This document shows positions 17,941 through 25,961 of a stretch of 64,000 nt of DNA, in pieces. Both the position numbers and the translations under genes were made by a program. Position 1 is the stretch's first letter; each line of letters starts with the position of its first letter. Where the stretch lies: contig NZ_JBMERD010000001.1 in the NCBI RefSeq assembly GCF_048820935.1, positions 62,001-126,000 on the forward strand. Direction: 5' to 3'. Source of the DNA: Algicoccus sp048820935. GTDB lineage: Bacteria > Pseudomonadota > Gammaproteobacteria > Burkholderiales > Burkholderiaceae_B. The notes beneath the pieces are model-generated. The model was not told where the DNA came from and searched no databases. It saw only the letters and a list, made by a program, of their open reading frames with translations.

Positions 17941-19164
17941 ATGAGACAAGCTTTGGAACATTTGCGGGTGCTAGATCTGACACGTATCTTTGCAGGACCT
18001 TGGTCTACTCAGATGTTGGCTGATCTTGGGGCCAGAGTGATTAAGATTGAACGTCCTGTGCGAGGTGACGACACGCGTTCGTGGGGGCCACCGTTTTTGA
18101 AGGATGCACAGGGTGATGAGACAAGAGAATCCTCCTACTTTATGGCGGTCAACCGCGGCAAGGAATCAGTCACGGTTGATATCTCGACGCCTGAAGGTCA
18201 GGAACTCATCCGTGAAATCGCTAAAACAGCCGACATCGTCGTTGAAAACTATAAAGTGGGCGATCTGAAGCGTTATGGGTTGGATTATGAGTCATTGAGT
18301 GCATTGAATCCGCGTCTGGTGTATTGCTCCATTACAGGGTATGGCCAAACGGGTCCTTATGCTGAGTTACCCGGCTATGATTTTGTGTTCCAAGGCATGG
18401 GTGGTCTGATGAGCATCACCGGTAAGCCCGATGAAGAGCCCGGTGGTGGTCCAATTAAATTCGGTCTGGCGATTAGTGATCTGGCCACGGGTATGTATGC
18501 GACTGCGGCCATCCTATCAGCGATTGAACATCGTCATATCAGCGGCAAAGGTCAGTATATTGATATGTCCTTGTTGGATAGCACCGTGTCTCTGACATCT
18601 TATATGTCGATGAATTACTTCTTTAGTGATCAGGTACCCAAGCGCATGGGGAACGTTCATACCAATATCGTGCCTTACCAAGTGTTTCGCTGTAAAGAAG
18701 GCGATATCATCATGGCCGTTGGTAATGATTCACAGTTTAAAGACATGTGTCGTTCCATCGGTATGCCAGAGTTGGCTGAAGACCCGCGTTTTAAAGCATC
18801 CGCAGACCGCGTGCGCAACCGGCTGGATTTGATTCCGATTTTGGATGAGGCCATGCTGGCTAAAACGATGATGGAGTGGGTTGATATTTTTGAAGCCAAT
18901 AACGTGCCATGTGGGCCTATTTACATGTTGGATCAGGTGTTTGAAGATGTTCAAGTGAAACACCGTCAAATGAAATCGTCCCTCAAACACCCGATCGGTG
19001 TTGACGTACCTATCGTCTCCAACCCGATTCGTTTGTCAGACACGCCTGTGCAACTGAAAAATCCTGCACCATTACTAGGGCAGCATACAGAGCATGTTCT
19101 TAAAGGCGAGTTGGGCTTGAGTGATGAGCAAATTCAAGGCTTACGAGATCGGGGCATTCTTTAA
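17941..19164 (+). CDS. CaiB/BaiF-family (type III) CoA transferase
   Basis: This 407-residue enzyme moves CoA between carboxylic acids, using an Asp nucleophile that forms an anhydride and then a thioester. The fold-defining N-terminus LRVLDLTRIFAGPW is at residues 7-20. The catalytic Asp sits in MSLLDSTVSL near residue 207-216, with the upstream motif ENYKVGDLKRYGLDYE also typical. AGGAAGAAAC precedes the ATG. The gene is divergent from the thiolase/DUF35 pair, suggesting one CoA-dependent organic-acid pathway, though this is position-based. Its stop overlaps the stop of the convergent DUF423 gene by 4 bases. Confidence 0.92.
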   Translation: MRQALEHLRVLDLTRIFAGPWSTQMLADLGARVIKIERPVRGDDTRSWGPPFLKDAQGDETRESSYFMAVNRGKESVTVDISTPEGQELIREIAKTADIVVENYKVGDLKRYGLDYESLSALNPRLVYCSITGYGQTGPYAELPGYDFVFQGMGGLMSITGKPDEEPGGGPIKFGLAISDLATGMYATAAILSAIEHRHISGKGQYIDMSLLDSTVSLTSYMSMNYFFSDQVPKRMGNVHTNIVPYQVFRCKEGDIIMAVGNDSQFKDMCRSIGMPELAEDPRFKASADRVRNRLDLIPILDEAMLAKTMMEWVDIFEANNVPCGPIYMLDQVFEDVQVKHRQMKSSLKHPIGVDVPIVSNPIRLSDTPVQLKNPAPLLGQHTEHVLKGELGLSDEQIQGLRDRGIL

Positions 19165-19529
19165 TTGGTTCTATGCAGTAAGGCACTGATGCCCAATACG
19201 AGCCAGCTTAAAATGAGCATCGTGCCACCCATGGGGGCATACTGTCCGAGTGATGGTATGCCCATCAAGTATTTGGCGTAAATCGCTCCACTGAAGACGA
19301 TCAGGCCGATGAGCATCAAGATTCGAACCAGTCCTATCCAGCGTAGAGTGAGTCCGCTTAATGCGAGTAAAGCAATGGTATGCATTAAATGATAGGTGGT
19401 CGCACGCTCCAATGATGTGATTGCAATAGGGTTATTGACTGCGTGGGCAGCTACAGCTCCTAATGCAACGCCACTTGCACCGAGTAATGCAATGATAATG
19501 AACCAAATTCTAGAAAACCGAAGCACCAT
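19161..19529 (-). CDS. DUF423 small membrane protein (YgdD-like)
   Basis: This 122-residue protein has four hydrophobic helices. The family signature LGASGVALGAVAAHAV is near the N-terminus, YHLMHTIALLALSG in the middle and GAIYAKYLMG later. The function of DUF423 proteins is not known. I chose the ATG at 19529 because AAAAAGGA lies upstream at proper distance; the longer frame would need a TTG at 19559 without a ribosome site. The 3' end overlaps the CoA-transferase stop by 4 bases. Confidence 0.85.
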   Translation of the reverse strand: MVLRFSRIWFIIIALLGASGVALGAVAAHAVNNPIAITSLERATTYHLMHTIALLALSGLTLRWIGLVRILMLIGLIVFSGAIYAKYLMGIPSLGQYAPMGGTMLILSWLVLGISALLHRTN

Positions 19530-19600
19530 GGACGATTCCTTTTTGTCGGAGTGAAACAAAATTAAGCCAACAAGCGACCCGAGTTAAAATTTTGGGTAGC

Positions 19601-19814
19601 ATACTCCCAGTTGAAGGTGATGGTACGGTTGCACGTCGCTGAATTAAAAAAGTGAATGTTAGAATTTCGAGGTTGAAAGACATTTTTGTTCCATCTAGGT
19701 TCACTCAATCCATCCGATAGCACATTCCGACAGGAGGCAGCGAGGCTGGGTCACAACGTTTGTGGCACGCTATCCCTCTCCGAGCGTAAGCACGGGGTTT
19801 CTCGCGTAAATTTG
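19601..19814 (+). mobile_element. Vestigial 3' end of a second IscB-type element (orphan right end)
   Basis: From 19716 to 19806 the sequence is colinear with 53637-53729 of the IscB element. GATAGCACA matches at 19716/53637, CGCTATCCCT at 19768/53691, and TTTCTCGCG at 19798/53721. The last two blocks are 30 bases apart in both copies; hand count gives 31 of 39 identical, ungapped. The hairpin keeps the same shape: 5-bp stem, one mismatch, 2 bp, four-base loop. A second short match lies at 19601-19634 (ATACTCCCAGTT, then GGTGATGG), equivalent to iscB codons at 53592-53632, separated by extra sequence. The relic ends 8 bases past TTTCTCGCG, directly before ATGA at the lipoprotein start. No left end or intact ORF remains. 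Confidence 0.72.
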
Positions 19815-20261
19815 ATGAAAGGCATCTCAATTGTGGCCAGTTGTCTGGCCGTTGTGACCTTAGCAGGCTGTTCGGGTGCGACTTCAAGTAACGCACCTAA
19901 CACCAGTTTTACGGTTCCTATTCCTTTGCAACAAGCGTATGACCGCGCGATGGCGCAAACAAATTATTGCTTGATGTCTGATGACAATGCACCCATCACG
20001 GCACAGATTTCACCCGACGCACAGCGTGCGCAAATTCAAGTTCTGATGCGGTTTACAAATACGGTCGCTGCGGAGATGGGTTTTCAGGCACGTGGGGCAG
20101 ATAGCACAGTAGTTGATGTTCGCATGTGGGGGATCAATATCTGGAACCGTACTGCGGTTGATGCCATGGAAGCGGCGATTCGCTTTGGAGTGCCCAGTTG
20201 CGTGAATTACTTCCCTGGCAAATCAGCCAGTGCTGAGACGGCAGCAAAAAAACGTCGCTAA
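19815..20261 (+). CDS. Small lipoprotein of unknown function
   Basis: This 148-residue protein has a lipoprotein signal peptide: a Lys near the N-terminus, a hydrophobic stretch, then LAGC at about residues 17-20, so the Cys should be lipidated. The mature part has a mixed alpha/beta look with two further Cys residues (NYCLMSD and PSCVNYF) that could form a disulfide, and a Lys/Arg-rich tail (AAKKRR). I do not recognise the family. The start ATG abuts the relic right end of an IscB element; there is no clear ribosome-binding site in the 8 bases between, so its 5' leader is element-derived. The frame upstream of 19815 is not coding. Confidence 0.7.
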   Translation: MKGISIVASCLAVVTLAGCSGATSSNAPNTSFTVPIPLQQAYDRAMAQTNYCLMSDDNAPITAQISPDAQRAQIQVLMRFTNTVAAEMGFQARGADSTVVDVRMWGINIWNRTAVDAMEAAIRFGVPSCVNYFPGKSASAETAAKKRR

Positions 20262-20321
20262 GTGTTCGTTGAAATGTAGCGATTGTTGAATTCTGTTTTT
20301 TTAATTTAAAGAGTGGTTTTT

Positions 20322-20744
20322 ATGAAGAGCTTGCCGGCAGAAGAAGCGCAGCGCAGTCATTTTGGTCTGTTAATTCCGTATCTTGATTTTATTGGGCTTG
20401 AACCTTTAGAAATTGGCAATGATCAAGCCAAAACTCGGTTGCCATACCGCCGTGAATTGGTCAATAGTCGTGGCCACTTACATGGAGGTGCGCTTTTAAG
20501 CGTACTGGATTTCACCTTAAGTGCAGCAGGTCGCTCACATGATCCGTTAAACGTCGGTGTGGTGACGATTGATTTGTCATCCAATTTTCTCTTGCCTGCT
20601 GAAACGGATTTGATTTGTGTGGCTCGGTGTATCAGACGAGGTTCATCGATTTGCTTCTGTGAGGGTGAAATTCTGAACGATGAAGGTCGGGTGATTGCAA
20701 AAGCCATGGCGTCGTTCAAATTAATTAAACCTCGATTGACTTAA
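20322..20744 (+). CDS. PaaI-family hotdog thioesterase
   Basis: This 140-residue hotdog-fold protein has the signature GHLHGGALLSVLDFTLSAAGR, including the conserved HGG and the acidic residue in LD, and a central strand VVTIDLSSNFLLP. The family hydrolyses acyl- or aryl-CoA thioesters. The ATG at 20322 is preceded by AAAGAG at good distance; a GTG at 20313 is the alternative. It lies 12 bases before the yqeY-like gene, so they probably form one transcript. Substrate not readable from sequence. Confidence 0.85.
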   Translation: MKSLPAEEAQRSHFGLLIPYLDFIGLEPLEIGNDQAKTRLPYRRELVNSRGHLHGGALLSVLDFTLSAAGRSHDPLNVGVVTIDLSSNFLLPAETDLICVARCIRRGSSICFCEGEILNDEGRVIAKAMASFKLIKPRLT

Positions 20745-20756
20745 GGAAATTTATAA

Positions 20757-21209
20757 ATGTCATTGAAAGAAAACATTGCCACTGCAACAAAAGAAGCGAT
20801 GCGCGCCCGTGACAGTGCACGTGTGACGACGCTGCGGATGTTGAGTGCGGCAATCCAGCAACTGGAAATTGATAATCAGAAACCACTGACAGATGAACAG
20901 ACATTGTCTGTCATTGAAAAACAAGTGAAACAATTGCGTGAATCGAGCGCAATTTATGAGCAGGCAGGGCGTCAAGAACAAGCTGCCTCGGATTTGGCAG
21001 AAATTGAAGTACTCCTGACGTTTTTACCTAAGCAGGCTGACGACGCTGAAATCGACACCGTCATTGAGCAGACATTGGCTGATCTGGGTGCGCAAGGGGT
21101 TCAAGGGCCAGCGCTGATGGGTCGAGCCATGGGCGCACTGAAGCAAGCGCTCGCCGGGCGTGCCGACATGGGTCAAGTCTCAGCGCGAGTCAAAGCACGG
21201 CTCGGTTAA
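20757..21209 (+). CDS. GatB/YqeY-domain protein
   Basis: This 150-residue protein is made of the YqeY domain, which resembles the C-terminal tRNA-binding tail of GatB. It begins SLKENIATATKEAMRARD and ends with the Gly-Met-Gly motif region ALMGRAMGALKQALAGRADMGQVSARVKARL. Such free-standing proteins are thought to be linked to tRNA-dependent amidotransferase or translation, but their role is unclear. In many proteobacteria the gene lies between rpsU and dnaG; here it follows a thioesterase gene by 12 bases instead. Confidence 0.9.
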   Translation: MSLKENIATATKEAMRARDSARVTTLRMLSAAIQQLEIDNQKPLTDEQTLSVIEKQVKQLRESSAIYEQAGRQEQAASDLAEIEVLLTFLPKQADDAEIDTVIEQTLADLGAQGVQGPALMGRAMGALKQALAGRADMGQVSARVKARLG

Positions 21210-21228
21210 CACCCCCGCGATTAAAGTA

Positions 21229-22056
21229 TTAACTCTCGCCAGACCAAGGCGTCCAGATTTGGTCTGGTGTGCTCGTCCACAACCGTTGGCCATGCATTTG
21301 CCCGCTAGGCAAATAGCTTATTTCCAACGCATAAATCGGCCCGTTTCTTTCTTGTAATACAACGGTCGTACAGCGCGTGCCATACAAGTCACTACGAATA
21401 AAAGGCGAGGACAGTAGACGTTCTCTCTCCAGACCGACGCCCGTTTGCGGCAGATCGACATCTGGCGCTGGTGCGTCATCTTGCATAATTTTTGCTAAAG
21501 AGTGCAGCAAGGTTTGAATGCTGGACGTTGTGGGAACACGCTGAGGCGTCTGAGTGAGGACGTCAGTGACCGCTTGGCGAGTTCGTACCAGTTTAGGCCA
21601 TGGGGTATCGAGCAGCGCATTGGATAAACCATGAAACCCTGGTGTAACGGCTTGTTGCCACTGGTTCGCACGGTTCGAGGCGTAATGCCAGTCTGCGTTG
21701 TGGCCCACTAAAAGATTAAACCCATTGTATTCATTGGCGCTGGCTTGAAGGCCTTTGAGATAATCGGCGGGTGTTTGTGAGTTTTTTAAGAAACCCTCAA
21801 CCAAATGGCCGCGTGACGGTGCTTGTGTTTGAAAACGACCTGGTTCGCGCACATTGGTCAACAAGGCCAAACGTCCATCGGTACGGACACCGAGCCAGGT
21901 ACCACCGGCTTGTAAATCGCGTCCAGCGAGAATTTGAGGATTGTCTTCCCAAGGTTGCATCTCAAGTGATGGGCGAGCGTGTTCTTCATCACGGTTTGCG
22001 ACGACGGCCCAAGACCAGGCAGACGAGGAGGGTAAAGCGAGAACGGCTAGACACAT
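21229..22056 (-). CDS. NRDE-domain (TANGO2-like) protein
   Basis: This 275-residue protein begins MCLAV, with the conserved N-terminal Cys2, and carries VVANRDEEHARP, the NRDE motif that names the family. It also has the GGTWLGV stretch and TNVREPG. The family is related in fold to N-terminal nucleophile hydrolases; its human member TANGO2 is linked to heme or lipid handling, but the bacterial role is not established. The start is 4 bases from the stop of the EamA gene upstream on the same strand, so they are co-transcribed. Confidence 0.9.
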   Translation of the reverse strand: MCLAVLALPSSSAWSWAVVANRDEEHARPSLEMQPWEDNPQILAGRDLQAGGTWLGVRTDGRLALLTNVREPGRFQTQAPSRGHLVEGFLKNSQTPADYLKGLQASANEYNGFNLLVGHNADWHYASNRANQWQQAVTPGFHGLSNALLDTPWPKLVRTRQAVTDVLTQTPQRVPTTSSIQTLLHSLAKIMQDDAPAPDVDLPQTGVGLERERLLSSPFIRSDLYGTRCTTVVLQERNGPIYALEISYLPSGQMHGQRLWTSTPDQIWTPWSGES

Positions 22057-22059
22057 TGT

Positions 22060-22992
22060 TTATGAACCTTGTTTGAGATGTTTGGAAGGACGTGACGCTG
22101 AACTGGGATGATTCACGATGGCAACACCCAGAATCACGAGCATGGCACCTAAAATAAAATTCAGACTCAATGGTTCATCGAGCAAAATCACCCCAAATGC
22201 CACTCCAAAAATCGGGGTTAAGAATGAAAAAGCGGCCAGTTGAGACACGTTATAAACCGTCAATAGCCAGAACCAGATGAGTAAAGAAACAAATGAAATC
22301 AGAATGCCTTGCCCGATAACGGCACTAATGACGAGTGGTGTCCAATTTACGTCTGTTTGTCCCGTCACGATGGCGGCCAAACATAAAATGATGAACGCCA
22401 TGATGAGCTGATACTGGGTCGTTTGTGTGGGGTGAATTCGATTGAGATCTGAGCAGCGCAAAACGACTGTGGTCAGACCCCAGACTAAACCGGCTAACAA
22501 TGCATAAATGTCACCCAGAATCGTGCGCCAATCCAAATCGGGTGTCAGAAACCCACCTAAAAATGCAATGAAAATTCCGACAAACGACAAAAGAATGCCG
22601 CTCCATTGACGCGATGACAAACGCTCGAGTGGAAGCTTCCAGTGCAAGCCAAGCGCGGTAAAAATGGGGGCAGTATACAAAAAAATCACCAAGTGAGAAG
22701 CACTAGTACGTGCCAGACTTTCACCGATAAACAAAAACTCCAAGGCAAACATTGCGCCTACGATTAAGCCCGCTTTCCAAGGGCCTTTGTGTAAGGCGAA
22801 CGAAATATTGCGCCGTTTCATCACCCAAGCAATGCAAATGACGCCAATGATGGAGCGCAAACCGATCTGCAAAGTCGGTGCCATATCTAAGGCAATCATC
22901 TTGATGACTGACTGTTGGATTGCCCAGATCATGCACATAATGATCATCAGCGAGCTGGCCGTGCGATCCATGTTTTTTTTGGGTTGACTCAT
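22060..22992 (-). CDS. EamA/DMT-superfamily transporter
   Basis: This 310-residue inner-membrane protein has ten hydrophobic helices in two EamA repeats (about residues 12-145 and 158-297). It shows the usual end-of-repeat motif LLDEPLSLNFILGAMLVILGVAIVN. Members export or import metabolites such as amino acids or sugars; the substrate here is unknown. It is the first gene of a two-gene unit with the NRDE protein. About 150 bases separate its start from the divergent folC gene. Confidence 0.9.
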   Translation of the reverse strand: MSQPKKNMDRTASSLMIIMCMIWAIQQSVIKMIALDMAPTLQIGLRSIIGVICIAWVMKRRNISFALHKGPWKAGLIVGAMFALEFLFIGESLARTSASHLVIFLYTAPIFTALGLHWKLPLERLSSRQWSGILLSFVGIFIAFLGGFLTPDLDWRTILGDIYALLAGLVWGLTTVVLRCSDLNRIHPTQTTQYQLIMAFIILCLAAIVTGQTDVNWTPLVISAVIGQGILISFVSLLIWFWLLTVYNVSQLAAFSFLTPIFGVAFGVILLDEPLSLNFILGAMLVILGVAIVNHPSSASRPSKHLKQGS

Positions 22993-23142
22993 GATACCTA
23001 TATCGTCATTTAAAAATTAGTGGGTTGTGCAGTTGTACGCACAGTGCGGCCATTAGAGCAAAGTTGCGCATAAAAGCGTAACATTCAAGGTTGTGATTCA
23101 TCCCATGTTCCACCGGGAACAGTCTACAAGGCAAACTACCTG

Positions 23143-24450
23143 ATGTCCGCTTCCATCCAAGCTCAAACACTTCCTGAATGGCTCGAACAACTCGAGCAAA
23201 TGCATCCTCAAAAAATTGATCTCGGGCTTGACCGGGTTCGTGCTGTCGCAGCCAATCTTGGGCTCGATAGTTCCGCCATCAAGATTGTGGTGGCTGGAAC
23301 GAATGGCAAAGGCTCAACCTGTGCCATGCTTGAAGCCATTTTATTATCGGCAGGCTATCGAGTTGGTGTATACACCTCACCACACCTGATTCATTTTAAT
23401 GAACGTGCTCGAATCAATGGGGAATCGGCTACTGATGCACAATTTCTGCAAGCATTCGAGGTGGTTGAAAAAGCACGTGGGGACACTAGTCTTACGTATT
23501 TCGAGTTTACAACCCTTGCCATTCTCTGGCTGTTTGCGCAAGAATCGCTTGATGCCTGGGTGCTGGAAGTTGGGCTGGGCGGTCGTCTGGATGCTGTTAA
23601 TCTCGTCGATGCCGATTGTGCCATTGTAACAAGTATTGATATTGACCACACAGACTGGCTGGGTGCCGATCGTGAAACCATCGGCCTAGAAAAAGCCCAT
23701 GTGTTCCGTCCTGGTAAACCTGCAATCTGCGCAGACCCTCAGCCGCCTGAAAGTGTGATTGAGTACGCCAAATCAATCGGTGCAGACCTTTGGGTTCAAG
23801 GTCAGGATTTTAATTATTCGGGTGATCGTCAGCAGTGGGCGTTTGCTGCACGTGGTCGCCGACGCAACGCATTGGGTTATCCAGGGTTACGAGGTGCCAA
23901 TCAGCTCCTGAATGCCAGTGGGGCGCTTGCTGCCATTGAGGCACTCAGAGATCAACTGATGGTGCCACAACAAGCTGTGCGTTTGGGCTTGTTGCAAGCG
24001 AAGGTGCCAGGGCGTTTTCAGTTTCTGCCTGGACAACCTGCGATTGTGCTAGATGTTGCACATAACCCGCATGCGGCTGCAGTGCTTGATAAAAACTTAG
24101 CTGGTATGGGATTTTTCCCGTACACCTACGCGGTGTTTGGCATTCTGGGTGACAAAGACATTGAGCAAGTGGTTCATACGTTGTCTAAACGATTCGATGC
24201 TTGGTACTGTGCAACGCTGCCTGGCGAGCGGGGTCTGTCTGGCCAAGCACTGAAAGAACGTGTTGAAGCACAGCTTGCATTGGATTTTGCAGATAAGCCA
24301 AATGAACCGGTGCCTGAGGTGTTGATTTTTGACTCACCTGCGCAAGCCTTTGAAGCTGCGAGTCAGAAAGTGACTGTGAATGATAGAATTGTGGCGTTTG
24401 GTTCTTTTATCACAGTGGGTGAGGTCTTAGTCCACTTGGGTCGCGACTGA
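23143..24450 (+). CDS. folC: Dihydrofolate / folylpolyglutamate synthase
   Basis: This 435-residue bifunctional ligase joins glutamate to dihydropteroate and adds further glutamates to tetrahydrofolate, using ATP. The P-loop GTNGKGS is at about residues 52-58, the Mur-ligase-type EVGLGGRLDA segment lies near 142-151, and DVAHNPHA near 302-309 is the family's conserved motif. Its length is normal for gammaproteobacterial and betaproteobacterial FolC. It starts a block folC-SPOR-cvpA-purF that is common in Burkholderiales, although accD, which often precedes it, is not in front here. Confidence 0.95.
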   Translation: MSASIQAQTLPEWLEQLEQMHPQKIDLGLDRVRAVAANLGLDSSAIKIVVAGTNGKGSTCAMLEAILLSAGYRVGVYTSPHLIHFNERARINGESATDAQFLQAFEVVEKARGDTSLTYFEFTTLAILWLFAQESLDAWVLEVGLGGRLDAVNLVDADCAIVTSIDIDHTDWLGADRETIGLEKAHVFRPGKPAICADPQPPESVIEYAKSIGADLWVQGQDFNYSGDRQQWAFAARGRRRNALGYPGLRGANQLLNASGALAAIEALRDQLMVPQQAVRLGLLQAKVPGRFQFLPGQPAIVLDVAHNPHAAAVLDKNLAGMGFFPYTYAVFGILGDKDIEQVVHTLSKRFDAWYCATLPGERGLSGQALKERVEAQLALDFADKPNEPVPEVLIFDSPAQAFEAASQKVTVNDRIVAFGSFITVGEVLVHLGRD

Positions 24451-24558
24451 TCAGCGCTAGAATCAATCAATGGTGTATACGCAGTGAGCTGGTACAAGGA
24501 TCAGGTAGTTAGCTTGTCAGATTGCTGCGTCTCATTCAGGTTTGAGCAGGATTAAGTC

Positions 24559-25347
24559 ATGGGTTTGTTTTCTAGAAAACCATCTTCAAAGACACCGGAT
24601 CGACCGCGTCCATCAGTCAGTAGTGAGGCGCAAGCGAATGCGATGCGTGTGCGCGCACGACGTCGGCTGACAGGCGCAATTGCATTGGTCTTGGCGGCCG
24701 TGATTGTTTTACCAATGCTGTTAGACAGTGAACCAAAACCTGTTTCACCGACTGTCAAAATCACTGTGCCTAGCCGTGATGCACCATTTAAGCCTGATTT
24801 CAAACCGATTGATGCTCAGACGGCAACCGATGTGGCGGCCACTGAAACGGATGCGAGTCTCAAGCCTGTTGATGAACTCACACAAGGTGAGAAGGTCGCT
24901 GAAATTCAGCCTGACGCGAGTGCGACTAAGGCAGATGCCGTCAAGCCCGTTGAAACTGTGGCTGAGAAACCGGCGGACAAACCCGCAAAAGTGGATGAGA
25001 AACCTACGACACCTGCTGCCAAGCCGATTGAGCGCACGGATGACGGTTCTGCTGCGCTTGCACTCTTAGGTGGCCGTACGCCATCTTCTGGCGCATCTGC
25101 ACCGCAGTCTAAATCTGGATTGGTGGTACAGGTTGCCGCCTACAGCACACAAAATGATGCACAAGCCATGCGTAATAAGCTTCGTGGCGAAGGTGTCAGT
25201 AACGCATTTGTCGAGCAAGCAACTGTCAATGGTAAGACAACATTCCGACTTCGTGTCGGTCCTTTTGATTCGAGAGACGCGGCTCAGGCTGCACAAACCC
25301 GCCTGCGTACGCTGGGTTATCCTAACGGCTTTATCGCAACACAGTGA
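24559..25347 (+). CDS. SPOR-domain cell-division-associated membrane protein (DedD/FtsN-like)
   Basis: This 262-residue bitopic protein has a basic cytoplasmic N-terminus (MRVRARRRL), one membrane helix (about residues 37-54), a long Pro/Ala/Lys-rich periplasmic linker, and a C-terminal SPOR domain (about 187-262). The SPOR domain shows the LVVQVAAYSTQNDA and FRLRVGPFDSRDAA motifs. SPOR domains bind denuded septal peptidoglycan glycans. The place between folC and cvpA matches the dedD position of many proteobacteria. Its last 4 bases overlap the cvpA start (GTGA). Confidence 0.92.
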   Translation: MGLFSRKPSSKTPDRPRPSVSSEAQANAMRVRARRRLTGAIALVLAAVIVLPMLLDSEPKPVSPTVKITVPSRDAPFKPDFKPIDAQTATDVAATETDASLKPVDELTQGEKVAEIQPDASATKADAVKPVETVAEKPADKPAKVDEKPTTPAAKPIERTDDGSAALALLGGRTPSSGASAPQSKSGLVVQVAAYSTQNDAQAMRNKLRGEGVSNAFVEQATVNGKTTFRLRVGPFDSRDAAQAAQTRLRTLGYPNGFIATQ

Positions 25348-25835
25348 CCGGATTTGACTATGGTTTACTGATCATTCTGGGCGTCTCCGTATTTTTAGGG
25401 GTGCGTCGAGGGCTGATCAAAGAATTGCTGTCGTTGGTGAGTTATGCACTGGCGGGGCTGGGTGCAATCTGGTGGGGGCCGCTGCTGGGTCGTCAGTCTT
25501 GGATGTATTGGATCAGTAACGATTATTTGCGCCTAGGTGTGGCGTATGTACTTGTTTTCGTCGTGATCTTGCTTGTGATTGGCCTCTTTAATATGATGCT
25601 TGGTGGTCTACTGCGTGAAACAGGGATGAGTGGCGCAGACCGCGGTCTGGGGATTGTGTACGGACTGGTTCGGGGATTGTTGATTAGTTTGCTGATCGTG
25701 ATTGTGTTGGGTTATACACCAGTGATTGACGAACCTTGGTGGCGAAATGCCATGTTCTCAGATACTGCAGAAAATGCCGTTCGACAGATTAAACACCGCT
25801 TGCCAGAGTCGGCTGCACAATGGTTGCCGTATTAA
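25344..25835 (+). CDS. cvpA: CvpA-family membrane protein
   Basis: This 163-residue protein has four membrane helices and the CvpA N-terminal signature DYGLLIILGVSVFLGVRRGLIKE, followed by GADRGLGIVYGLVRG. CvpA is needed for colicin V production in E. coli and is tied to envelope integrity. The GTG start overlaps the SPOR gene's stop, so translation is coupled. purF follows after 126 bases, the common cvpA-purF order. Sequence supports the family; the exact molecular role of CvpA is still not known. Confidence 0.92.
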   Translation: MTGFDYGLLIILGVSVFLGVRRGLIKELLSLVSYALAGLGAIWWGPLLGRQSWMYWISNDYLRLGVAYVLVFVVILLVIGLFNMMLGGLLRETGMSGADRGLGIVYGLVRGLLISLLIVIVLGYTPVIDEPWWRNAMFSDTAENAVRQIKHRLPESAAQWLPY

Positions 25836-25961
25836 TCCAGATATTCGCAGTTCAATAAACAGTTGTTTTTGATTTACGCTTGATGTACGTACTCATCGAT
25901 TTTTGCTTTTAGTTGTATTTGTTTTTTACGTTTTTTTCTTATCGTCATTCCAGGAACTCAC

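Noticed and set aside
18730..18990. 86-residue - strand frame inside the CoA transferase gene
   Set aside because: Antisense shadow of a clear CaiB-family gene with no start signal.
19673..19701. Sigma-70-like promoter (TTGAAA, 17 bases, TAGGTT) before the lipoprotein gene
   Set aside because: The -10 is weak and lies close to the IscB relic, so the match may be chance. It was not listed as a feature.
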